Origin: Candidatus Daviesbacteria bacterium RIFCSPHIGHO2_02_FULL_39_12
GTDB lineage: Bacteria > Patescibacteriota > Microgenomatia > Daviesbacterales > UBA10151
Length of the DNA stretch: 11,679 nucleotides
Direction: 5' to 3'
Assembly (NCBI GenBank): GCA_001777055.1
Contig: MFCX01000004.1
Span: 1-11,679 of the forward strand
Shown one piece after another: positions 1 to 6,024 of this stretch (positions are counted from its first letter, which is position 1; every line of letters starts with the position of its first letter). The notes beneath the pieces were generated by a model that was not told the origin of the DNA, did not search any database, and was given only the letters and a program-made list of their open reading frames with translations. The position numbers and the translations under genes were made by a program.

Positions 1-57
1 CTTGGTTACTTAACTCCTCAGGAAAAAATGGTACAGTTACAATCCGGTACCTCATAA
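1..57 (+). CDS. C-terminal end of an rve-type transposase (partial, runs off left edge)
   Basis: Frame 1 reads LGYLTPQEKMVQLQSGTS and stops at TAA (55-57). The 'LxYLTPxE' signature lies just past the catalytic core in the last residues of IS3/IS481-type DDE (rve) transposases, where it usually follows an R-x-H-x-x-L stretch. Only 18 residues are visible, so the catalytic core cannot be checked and the exact IS family is not determined. The stop lies about 85 bp before the next gene, so the element's right end should fall within 58-130. This is a motif match only; a chance ORF is possible but unlikely given the motif and the stop placement. Confidence 0.72.
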   Translation, partial: LGYLTPQEKMVQLQSGTS

Positions 58-60
58 CTC

Positions 61-90
61 CAGTGGTGGGATTCCACTTAGAATGTACGA
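61..90. repeat. Possible right terminal region of the insertion sequence
   Basis: Directly after the transposase stop lies a small inverted repeat, AGTGG (62-66) and CCACT (74-78), followed by TTAGAATGTACGAAC. An IS terminal inverted repeat is expected here, but the left end is outside the window, so the true boundary and any target duplication cannot be set. Confidence 0.3.
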
Positions 91-105
91 ACTGGTAAGA
101 TAGTT

Positions 106-134
106 TTGCTTTTAACCTATAGTTATGATAGAAT
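106..134 (+). promoter_or_regulatory. Sigma-70-type promoter for the 144-836 gene
   Basis: TTGCTT (106-111) and TAGAAT (129-134) are separated by 17 bp. The expected start of transcription is about 141, only a few bases before the ATG at 144, so the message would be almost leaderless. There is no Shine-Dalgarno sequence before the ATG, which fits. Confidence 0.5.
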
Positions 135-143
135 ATTTCTTCT

Positions 144-836
144 ATGCCTGAATTACTGAGCAGAGGTTTTGAGGCGGAAGTTTATTTCATTACCCCAGAA
201 CAAAGATTGCTAGTTCCTAATGCGGATGTTGTTAAAGATCAATTCTCCAAAGATCCTGCTTCATATTTAAAAGGTCTTTATGAACTGGTTATTGCTCACT
301 CGTTGTTTCCGGAACACTTTATTGATGTGGTTGCTGCTAAGAATTACCATCCTTTTAGGAATACTCATCTGGTGTCTTCAATCGCATACGAACTCCAAAG
401 ACTAACCGTAGGACACAGGTTTCTCACATATTCTAGACTGGCAACAGTTGCAGAAAATCATGCTACTTATACCTCCCATGCTGTCAGAAGCGGGAGAGGC
501 AGAGATAAAAAATCCTCACTCGACTGCCCTGACTGTATAAACCATGATAGATTACATGGGTCAAGAAGCTTTATAGAATCTGTTCAGAATGCAGCCAATA
601 GAATTTATGATGCAGGAATTGTTATTGCATCTGATATAACTGATGTGTGTGTAAACCCTGAAGGTAACCAAGCGATCCTTTTTGAGGTTGGCTCTATAAA
701 CAGACCACGTCTTTCAGGATATTTGTATAGATTACAAAATCCTACTGGTATGCAAGCACATGCCCTTGAATTATTACAGAAATATGAAGAACTGGATTAT
801 CAAACACCACGGTTGGAAGAATGGATTCCTCTTTAA
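144..836 (+). CDS. Unrecognised 230-residue protein with a CPDC motif
   Basis: I do not recognise the family. The protein is soluble-looking, with no signal peptide or membrane helix. Residues 5-16 (LSRGFEAEVYFI) and 158-182 (ending in NPEGNQAILFEVG) recall the glycine-loop and catalytic-loop/DFG regions of kinase-like folds, but the HxD...N...DFG residues are not intact, so this is a weak resemblance only. A single C128-P-D-C131 pair followed by H134 could bind metal. The ATG at 144 lies just after a good promoter. The gene follows a transposase remnant, so it may be accessory DNA. Its stop codon overlaps that of the convergent gatB within TTAA. It is probably a real gene because of its length, promoter and protein-like composition; its function is unknown. 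Confidence 0.72.
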   Translation: MPELLSRGFEAEVYFITPEQRLLVPNADVVKDQFSKDPASYLKGLYELVIAHSLFPEHFIDVVAAKNYHPFRNTHLVSSIAYELQRLTVGHRFLTYSRLATVAENHATYTSHAVRSGRGRDKKSSLDCPDCINHDRLHGSRSFIESVQNAANRIYDAGIVIASDITDVCVNPEGNQAILFEVGSINRPRLSGYLYRLQNPTGMQAHALELLQKYEELDYQTPRLEEWIPL

Positions 837-2161
837 CTTAAAAGCTTTTCCAAAATAGGTTTTAACTTGGAGATATCAGCTTTTCCTGAAGAAAGCCTCA
901 TTACCCCACCGATTAGAACTTGTAAGGCAGTTTCTTTGCCTTTTCTGTAATCCTCTACAGCTTTAGGATTCTCTTTTATGACTTGCTTTGCTAGTTTTCC
1001 CAGTTTTTCTTCATCTGCTATAACTCCTTTATGTTTACCTAAAATTTCTTCTATTATCTTGGCCGGTAAAGTTTCTTCAATATTAATTTTCCGATTAATT
1101 ATAAAATTTGCCAATTGCTTAGCATCCACAGCATGCTTTTTGCCATCCTGAACAGCTTCTTCAAAAAATTCTGCTATTCCTTTAGTATCCGTTAAGACTG
1201 CAGCTTGCGCTTTTGTTAATCCAAAATCTTTTTCAAATCCTTTGCTTTTATTTTGCGGCAATTCAGGAAGTGCGTCTTTTATCCTTTGGATTTTTTCTTT
1301 ACTCAAAATTAATTCAGGCAGATCCGGCTCGGGAAAATAGCGGTAATCATGAGCCTCTTCCTTACTCCTCTGAATATATGTACACTTTTTGTCCTCATTC
1401 CATCCTCTGGTTTCTTGAGCAATTTTTTCCCCTTTTTCCAAAACCTCAATTTGACGCTTAATTTCATACTCAACTGCCGCAACCATGAATCTAAATGAGT
1501 TTATATTTTTTAGCTCAACTCTATATTTTGGTAACTCCCTTTCCCCTTCACGCTTCACGCTTATATTGGCTTCCAGTCTCATCTGCCCCTTCTCCATATC
1601 AGCCTCAGAAACTCCTAAATATCTAAAAATCTGCTGCAGCTTTTTAGCATAATCCCTTATTTGAGAAGTTTGGGTAAAATCAGGTTCTGTCACTATCTCA
1701 ACTAAAGGCACACCGGACCTATTAAAATCAATCAGTGTTCCGTATTGAATTCCAAATTGATGCACCAATTTGGCTGTGTCTTCTTCCTGGTGCACCCTAT
1801 TAATTCTGATTTCTTTCTCTTCTCCATTATCCCCTACAACCCACAACCTACCGCCTATACATAAAGGCCACCTATATTGAGAAATTTGGTAACCTTTTGG
1901 CAAATCAGGGTAAAAATAATTCTTTCTTTCAAAAAGAGATTTTTTGGTTACCGTACAATTTAAGGCCAGACCAATTTGGATGCATTTATTAACGGCCTCC
2001 TCGTTTATATAAGGCAGGGCGCCGGGTAGACCTAAACATACAGGACATGTGTGAGTATTCTGCTCTGCTCCAAAATAGTCAGCAGAACACCTGCAAAACA
2101 TTTTGGAGACCGTATTTAATTCAACATGCACCTCAAGCCCAATTACCGGTTCGTATTTCAT
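833..2161 (-). CDS. gatB: Asp-tRNA(Asn)/Glu-tRNA(Gln) amidotransferase subunit B
   Basis: GatB binds the misacylated tRNA and phosphorylates its Asp or Glu side chain with ATP before amidation by ammonia from GatA. Family signatures in order: YEPVIGLEVHVELNT (3-17), a C23-x-C25 ... C39-x-x-C42 cluster within CPVCLGLPGALP, KNYFYPDLPKGYQISQY (80-96), HQEEDTAKL (124-132), DFNRSGVPLVEIVTEPD (145-161), RLEANISV (195-202), VELKNINSF (215-223) and DYRYFPEPDLP (272-282). The C-terminal YqeY-like tail domain is present (roughly 300-442, with LIGGVMRLSSGKAD). At 442 residues it is slightly shorter than the usual 470-480. The ATG overlaps the gatA stop as ATGA, indicating translational coupling. In bacteria lacking GlnRS or AsnRS this route makes Gln-tRNA or Asn-tRNA. 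Confidence 0.97.
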   Translation of the reverse strand: MKYEPVIGLEVHVELNTVSKMFCRCSADYFGAEQNTHTCPVCLGLPGALPYINEEAVNKCIQIGLALNCTVTKKSLFERKNYFYPDLPKGYQISQYRWPLCIGGRLWVVGDNGEEKEIRINRVHQEEDTAKLVHQFGIQYGTLIDFNRSGVPLVEIVTEPDFTQTSQIRDYAKKLQQIFRYLGVSEADMEKGQMRLEANISVKREGERELPKYRVELKNINSFRFMVAAVEYEIKRQIEVLEKGEKIAQETRGWNEDKKCTYIQRSKEEAHDYRYFPEPDLPELILSKEKIQRIKDALPELPQNKSKGFEKDFGLTKAQAAVLTDTKGIAEFFEEAVQDGKKHAVDAKQLANFIINRKINIEETLPAKIIEEILGKHKGVIADEEKLGKLAKQVIKENPKAVEDYRKGKETALQVLIGGVMRLSSGKADISKLKPILEKLLS

Positions 2162-3567
2162 AACTCTGGTTTTTCTTTATGCCAATTTGTTGCTTGTTCA
2201 TATTTATAAGCCACATTTAATATTAAACTTTCAGAAAACTGGGGACCAATCACCTGCAATCCCACCGGCAAACCATTTTTTGTAAAACCACAGGGGATGC
2301 TTATTCCCGGAAGACCTGCTATGGTTGAGGGCTCAACCAACACATCCGCCATTTCTCCAAACATCGGATGGTTTTTAGAAGATCCTAGAGGTAAAGCAAC
2401 CGAAGGGCTGGTTGGCCCTACAATAACATCTACCTCCTTAAATGCCCTGTTAAAATCTTCCACAATAACAGTCCTTACCTTTTGGGCTTTGGAATAATAT
2501 TGATCATAATATCCCGCAGATAAAACGTAAGTCCCAAGCATTATTCTTCTTTTGGCCTCTTCACCGAAATAGCTTCTATCATTACCAAACCTAATCCCGT
2601 CATATCTTGCCAAATTAGACGAAACTTCTGCCCTTTGTAAAATTGTATAAACCGCAATGGCATATTTCGGATCAAAAAGTTTTATCTTTTTAATCTTTAC
2701 TCCTAATTTTTCAAACTCTTTTAAGACATCCTCCACTTTTTGTTTAACTTCATCTTCCACTCCCGTAAAATAATCATCCGACACCCCGATTGTTAATCCT
2801 TCAATATTATTAGATAAACTTTTTGTATAGTCTTCTACTGTTTTTGGCGATGTGGTTGCATCAAATAAGTCTTTTCCGGCTAAAACTTGCAGCATAATTG
2901 CGCTGTCCTCAACGGTTTTAGCAATAGGTCCCGGACAATCGAGTGATGAACCCATGGCTATCACACCATAACGACTTACCCTTCCGTAAGTCGGCTTTAG
3001 TCCGACTACTCCGCACCAAGCGGCTGGTTGCCTAATTGATCCTGCCGTCTCAGACCCTATTGCGCCGATTGTTTCATCAGCTGCGATACTGGCTGCGGAT
3101 CCGCCCGAAGATCCACCAGGCAAATAATTAATATCCCAAGGATTTTTAGTTAATCCGTAATCTGAAGTTTCAGTGGATGACCCATGTGCCCAGGCATCCA
3201 TATTTGTTTTACCCAAAATTACCACTCCTGCTTCTTTTAATCTGACAACAACTGTAGCATCATAAGGAGGAATAAAATTATCCAATACTTTACTGGAAGC
3301 GGTAGTACGAATATCTTGGGTACAAAAATTATCCTTTATAGCAACAGGTATGCCTAGTAAAGGCAAATCTACACCTTCAGCAATTTTTTGGTCAGCTTTT
3401 TTTGCTTCGCTGATTGCCTCTTCCCCTAACGTAGTTACAAAAGCATTTAATTTTGGTTCAAGAGCTTGAATTCTGTTTAAACATGCTTTAGTTAGCTGTT
3501 CAGCAGTTACCTCTTTCTTTTTTAAAGCATCTTTAGCTTGTTTAATTGTTAATTTATGTAAATCCAT
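2158..3567 (-). CDS. gatA: Asp-tRNA(Asn)/Glu-tRNA(Gln) amidotransferase subunit A (amidase)
   Basis: GatA hydrolyses glutamine and passes ammonia to GatB. It is 469 residues, within the usual range. The amidase-signature Ser-cisSer-Lys triad is visible: Lys78 in GIPVAIKDN, cis-Ser153 in PGGSSGGSAAS, and the nucleophile Ser177 in GSETAGSIRQPA. The last motif is usually GSDTGGSIRQPA, so there are conservative D-to-E and G-to-A changes next to the nucleophile. Other family blocks are LGKTNMDAWAHGSSTE (108-123) and GLKPTYGRVSRYG (189-201). The start ATG is 2 bp after the gatC stop, and the stop overlaps the gatB start (ATGA). The order gatC-gatA-gatB is the classic bacterial one. Confidence 0.98.
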   Translation of the reverse strand: MDLHKLTIKQAKDALKKKEVTAEQLTKACLNRIQALEPKLNAFVTTLGEEAISEAKKADQKIAEGVDLPLLGIPVAIKDNFCTQDIRTTASSKVLDNFIPPYDATVVVRLKEAGVVILGKTNMDAWAHGSSTETSDYGLTKNPWDINYLPGGSSGGSAASIAADETIGAIGSETAGSIRQPAAWCGVVGLKPTYGRVSRYGVIAMGSSLDCPGPIAKTVEDSAIMLQVLAGKDLFDATTSPKTVEDYTKSLSNNIEGLTIGVSDDYFTGVEDEVKQKVEDVLKEFEKLGVKIKKIKLFDPKYAIAVYTILQRAEVSSNLARYDGIRFGNDRSYFGEEAKRRIMLGTYVLSAGYYDQYYSKAQKVRTVIVEDFNRAFKEVDVIVGPTSPSVALPLGSSKNHPMFGEMADVLVEPSTIAGLPGISIPCGFTKNGLPVGLQVIGPQFSESLILNVAYKYEQATNWHKEKPEL

Positions 3568-3569
3568 TA

Positions 3570-3860
3570 TTATTCCCCAAAGACGGCTTTTACCTTAAAA
3601 AAACCATCTTTTTGAGAGTGGGCATTTTGTAAAGCTTGATCTTGAGTCAACGATGGAATAGTGTCATCTGTTCTGACAATATTAGAAAGCCCGGTTACCT
3701 GAGAAGTCATCTCTACTTTACTTGTGTCAACTTTTTCCAGTTGCTCAATAAACTTTAATGTTTCACTTAATTGCTGTCCTAATTTACTTATTTCTTCTTC
3801 GCTCAAAGTTAAATTGGCCAGTTTTGCTACGTGTTTAACTTGATTTTTTGTAAGAGACAT
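3570..3860 (-). CDS. gatC: Asp-tRNA(Asn)/Glu-tRNA(Gln) amidotransferase subunit C
   Basis: GatC is the small belt subunit that holds GatA and GatB together. With the ATG at 3860 it is 96 residues and begins MSLTKNQVKHVAKLANLTLSEEE, the usual GatC N-terminus. The middle is the amphipathic helix LGQQLSETLKFIEQLEKVDT and the end is DGFFKVKAVFGE, close to the typical FF.VP.V. An alternative ATG at 3890 adds ten residues (MKQSTRYNQG). It has a strong AAGGAG 7 bases upstream and overlaps the toxin stop as ATGA. The 3860 start has instead a TATAAT six bases upstream and no Shine-Dalgarno sequence. I chose 3860 from family alignment, but both starts may be used. gatA follows 2 bp downstream. Confidence 0.93.
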   Translation of the reverse strand: MSLTKNQVKHVAKLANLTLSEEEISKLGQQLSETLKFIEQLEKVDTSKVEMTSQVTGLSNIVRTDDTIPSLTQDQALQNAHSQKDGFFKVKAVFGE

Positions 3861-3866
3861 ACCCTG

Positions 3867-3872
3867 ATTATA
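3867..3872 (-). promoter_or_regulatory. TATAAT -10 box just upstream of gatC
   Basis: A consensus TATAAT on the minus strand ends six bases before the ATG at 3860, so transcription would begin at or beside the start codon, giving a leaderless gatCAB message. The -35 region at 17 bp spacing (TATAAA, 3890-3895) is poor. The box lies inside the alternative N-terminal extension of gatC. Confidence 0.4.
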
Positions 3873-3886
3873 CCTTGTTGACTGCT

Positions 3887-4135
3887 TCATTTATATACTC
3901 CTTGTCTATGGGCAATTTTATGTACCTCTACTCTTTTTAAACTTATATTAATCTCATAAATAATCCGATAAGGCCATACTTTGATTGAATAGTAGTTGCT
4001 AAATTCACCGGTAAGTTTTTTACCGTTAAAAGGGTTTTGTTCTAAACTGAGGAGCTTTTTTCTTATTTTATTTTGTTCATTGAGAGGCAAGCGCTTATAT
4101 TGCTTCTTCGCATCTTCAGAAAGAATGACTTGCAT
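3887..4135 (-). CDS. RelE/ParE-superfamily toxin of a type II toxin-antitoxin pair
   Basis: The 82-residue basic protein has the RelE/ParE fold pattern: an N-terminal strand MQVILSEDAKKQYKRLP, two helices, a strand pair around YYSIKVWPYRIIYEI (48-62), and the C-terminal VEVHKIAHRQGVY (69-81). Arg57, His76, Arg77 and Tyr81 match positions often conserved in RelE-type ribosome-dependent mRNA endonucleases, but activity cannot be proved from sequence, and ParE-type gyrase poisoning is the alternative. It starts in a one-base overlap with the antitoxin stop (TAATG) and ends in an ATGA overlap with the longer gatC start. The antitoxin upstream carries the operator. The pair sits between htpX and gatCAB, probably inserted into an older neighbourhood. 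Confidence 0.9.
   Translation of the reverse strand: MQVILSEDAKKQYKRLPLNEQNKIRKKLLSLEQNPFNGKKLTGEFSNYYSIKVWPYRIIYEINISLKRVEVHKIAHRQGVYK
3898..3903 (-). promoter_or_regulatory. AAGGAG ribosome binding site for the upstream gatC start
   Basis: AAGGAG with a 7-base spacer precedes the ATG at 3890, inside the last codons of the toxin gene. It supports translation-coupled initiation of gatC on a message coming from the toxin-antitoxin operon. Confidence 0.5.
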
Positions 4136-4389
4136 TACTTAAGTTCAGAAAGAGTAATAAATTTACCTTCCTTAATCTGTTTACGGCTTTTTTTAAGATC
4201 CCTTTTAATATTTGGTATAGCCGAAACTTCAGTTGTTTCCTCTAAAGACTCTAATTCTTCAGAACTAATTAGTGTAGCCTTGGGATGACCATTCACCGTA
4301 ATTACCACTCTATCCAAATGCTTACCAACCTTATTTATAAGATCAGGAAGCTTTGCTCTGGCATCTGATATTGAAACTATATTCGTCAT
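4135..4389 (-). CDS. Phd/YefM-family antitoxin
   Basis: The 84-residue protein begins MTNIVSISDARAKLPDLINKV, the N-terminal DNA-binding and dimerising domain of Phd/YefM, continues with RVVITVNGHPKATLIS (about 27-42), and ends in a charged, probably disordered tail (roughly 48-84) that would wrap the toxin. An in-frame ATG at 4425 adds 12 residues (MTKLYTFLYNVF), but that stretch covers the promoter and operator and does not match the family, so I place the start at 4389. The -10 box TACAAT ends six bases before this ATG. The stop overlaps the toxin ATG. Autoregulation through the two TGTACA sites just upstream is expected. Confidence 0.9.
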   Translation of the reverse strand: MTNIVSISDARAKLPDLINKVGKHLDRVVITVNGHPKATLISSEELESLEETTEVSAIPNIKRDLKKSRKQIKEGKFITLSELK

Positions 4390-4395
4390 AAAAAC

Positions 4396-4425
4396 ATTGT
4401 ACAAGAATGTGTACAACTTTGTCAA
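4396..4425 (-). promoter_or_regulatory. Promoter of the toxin-antitoxin operon
   Basis: On the minus strand, a perfect TTGACA (4420-4425) and TACAAT (4396-4401) are separated by 18 bp. The predicted start of transcription falls on the A of the antitoxin ATG, making a leaderless message. The promoter begins only about 8 bp after the htpX stop. Confidence 0.75.
4397..4416. promoter_or_regulatory. Operator: two TGTACA palindromes overlapping the promoter
   Basis: Palindromes TTGTACAA (4397-4404) and GTGTACAA (4409-4416) share the core TGTACA at 4398-4403 and 4410-4415, with centres 12 bp apart. They overlap the -10 box and the spacer. TGTACA is the core described for the E. coli YefM-YoeB operator, so repression by the antitoxin/toxin complex is a reasoned inference. 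Confidence 0.75.
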
Positions 4426-4432
4426 TGGTTAG

Positions 4433-5359
4433 TTAAACTTTTCCTTCCATTTCATGGAGAGCTTTAACACGGACCTCAATAGGAGGATGGGTATTAAAAA
4501 GTCCTGCCAGCCATCCCCCAACATCCTTACCCTTTAGGGGATTAACAATAAACAAATGTGCTGTGCCTGTATGAGCTGCTTTTAAAGGCTGTCTGTCAGA
4601 TGATATTTTCATTAACGCATCGGCCAGTCCTGTTGGGTAACGGGTTAACAATACTCCTGAGGCATCAGCCAAAAGTTCTCTTCTCCTGGAAATTCCAAGT
4701 CTGATTAAAGTGGCAGCCAAAGGGGCTAGTATAGCAGCAACTATTGCTAAAACCATAAAGATAGCATTACCCCTGCTATCCCTGTCATTACTGCCTCTAA
4801 ACCACAAAGATCTCATGAAAAAATCAGCCAGTATGGCAATAGTCCCTGCTAACACCGACACCACTGTCATTACCAAAGTATCCCTGTTCCCAACATGGGA
4901 AAGCTCATGTGCTGTTACTCCTTCCAACTCCTGTTTATTAAGCTTTTCTAAAATCCCGCTGGTAAAAGCAATGGCCGCGTGTTTTGGATCCCTGCCGGTG
5001 GCAAAAGCATTAGGAGCAGTCTCATTCATAATATAAATTTTAGGCAGCGGCAAGCCGGCTGCAATACAGAGATTTTCTACCATTCTGTAAACTTCCGGAT
5101 TATCTTTTTTCTCAATAGGCTTGGCTCCGGATAACCCTAAAACTATTTTGTCAGAAAAGTAGTAAGAAACAAAGTTCATTATCCCTGTTAAAATCAAAGC
5201 AAAGCCCACAAAACTTAGTCCGCCAATATTTTCAAGCCCCATTGCCTGAGCGAATATATAAACCACCCCGACTGTAAAAAGGGAGAATAAAAACATAAAC
5301 ACCCAAGTTTTGAAGATATTTTGTCCTACATAATCCCAAGCAGTATTAACAGTTGCCAT
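4433..5359 (-). CDS. htpX: HtpX-like membrane zinc metalloprotease
   Basis: HtpX is an M48-family protease that clears damaged inner-membrane proteins, with its active site on the cytoplasmic face. The 308-residue protein has two N-terminal helices (about 16-37 and 47-67), the zinc motif H151-E-L-S-H155 with catalytic Glu152, a further pair of hydrophobic segments (about 159-183 and 200-222), and Glu228 in SRRRELLADA, the usual third zinc ligand. The C-terminal HPPIEVRVKALHEME (291-305) is typical. It starts 35 bp after lemA, a common gene pairing. A TAAAAT sequence nine bases before the ATG could drive a separate near-leaderless message, but no -35 is evident. No Shine-Dalgarno sequence is seen. 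Confidence 0.96.
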   Translation of the reverse strand: MATVNTAWDYVGQNIFKTWVFMFLFSLFTVGVVYIFAQAMGLENIGGLSFVGFALILTGIMNFVSYYFSDKIVLGLSGAKPIEKKDNPEVYRMVENLCIAAGLPLPKIYIMNETAPNAFATGRDPKHAAIAFTSGILEKLNKQELEGVTAHELSHVGNRDTLVMTVVSVLAGTIAILADFFMRSLWFRGSNDRDSRGNAIFMVLAIVAAILAPLAATLIRLGISRRRELLADASGVLLTRYPTGLADALMKISSDRQPLKAAHTGTAHLFIVNPLKGKDVGGWLAGLFNTHPPIEVRVKALHEMEGKV

Positions 5360-5394
5360 AATAAGCTAATTTTAACACAAATCTGAATGTGAGG

Positions 5395-5946
5395 TTAAAA
5401 TTTAACTTCAATGTCTTTTTTCTCTTCTTCCGTAGCCTTGAAGAATTCTTCTTTCTGGAAGTTAAACATTTGGCCAACCCAAGCAGAAGGAATTGTTTCT
5501 AAATTATTATTTAAATCTAAAACATTGGTGTTATAAAATTGTCTGGAGGCTGCTACTTTAGTTTCCGTATCAGATAATTCATCCTGAAGTTGTTTAAAAT
5601 TTTCAGAAGCCCGCAAATTTGGATAATTTTCTGCGACAGCAAACAAGGATTTTAAGGCTCCTGTCAGCATATTATCGGCATCAGCTGCTTCATGCGGGTT
5701 TTTTGCACCCATTAAAGCAGTCCTGGCCTTAGTTACTTCCTCCAAAACGCCTTTTTCATGCTTGGCATACCCTTTAACAGTCTCTACTAAATTTGGGATT
5801 AAAGAGGATCTTCTTTTAAGCTGAACGTCAATTTGTGACCAGGCTTCCCGGACGCGGTTTCGTAAAGTAACTAAGGAGTTGTAAGTACTAAGCAACCATA
5901 GAAACAATAAAACAACAATTCCGATAATGGTATAAAGGGTTATCAT
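5395..5946 (-). CDS. lemA: LemA family membrane protein
   Basis: The 183-residue protein has a short N-terminal tail, one membrane helix (about 4-20), and a long helical extracytoplasmic domain. The family block YNSLVTLRNRVREAWSQIDV (22-41) is followed by LKRRSSLIPNLVETVKGYAKHE (43-64), ENYPNLRASENF (106-117) and the ending FNFQKEEFF (161-169). The biochemical role of LemA is not settled; it is widely found next to htpX, as here. It lies 78 bp downstream of polX on the same strand, behind an inverted repeat that holds a possible -10 box. Confidence 0.95.
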   Translation of the reverse strand: MITLYTIIGIVVLLFLWLLSTYNSLVTLRNRVREAWSQIDVQLKRRSSLIPNLVETVKGYAKHEKGVLEEVTKARTALMGAKNPHEAADADNMLTGALKSLFAVAENYPNLRASENFKQLQDELSDTETKVAASRQFYNTNVLDLNNNLETIPSAWVGQMFNFQKEEFFKATEEEKKDIEVKF

Positions 5947-5950
5947 ATTC

Positions 5951-6018
5951 TTCGAGTGAAACGAGAAGTTACCTTAAAAATATTGTATCCTTAAGGTAGG
6001 TTCTCACTGATGTTCGAA
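5951..6018. promoter_or_regulatory. Inverted repeat and possible promoter upstream of lemA-htpX
   Basis: The polX-lemA gap holds a perfect 8-bp inverted repeat, TACCTTAA (5970-5977) and TTAAGGTA (5991-5998), around a 13-base loop that contains a minus-strand TACAAT (5982-5987). Weaker outer matches (GAGAA 5963-5967 with TTCTC 6001-6005; TTCGA at 5951 with TTCGAA at 6013-6018) extend the symmetry. It could be an operator for lemA-htpX or an RNA hairpin; no T-tract follows the stem, so a terminator is less likely. No good -35 is seen. Confidence 0.45.
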
Positions 6019-6024
6019 CAATAA

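Noticed and set aside
840..849. Perfect palindrome AAAAGCTTTT near the gatB end as a terminator
   Set aside because: It lies inside the gatB C-terminal codons, has no loop and no following T-tract suited to either strand; likely chance.
4710..5036. Plus-strand 108-residue ORF inside htpX
   Set aside because: Antisense shadow of a clear HtpX coding sequence with intact motifs.
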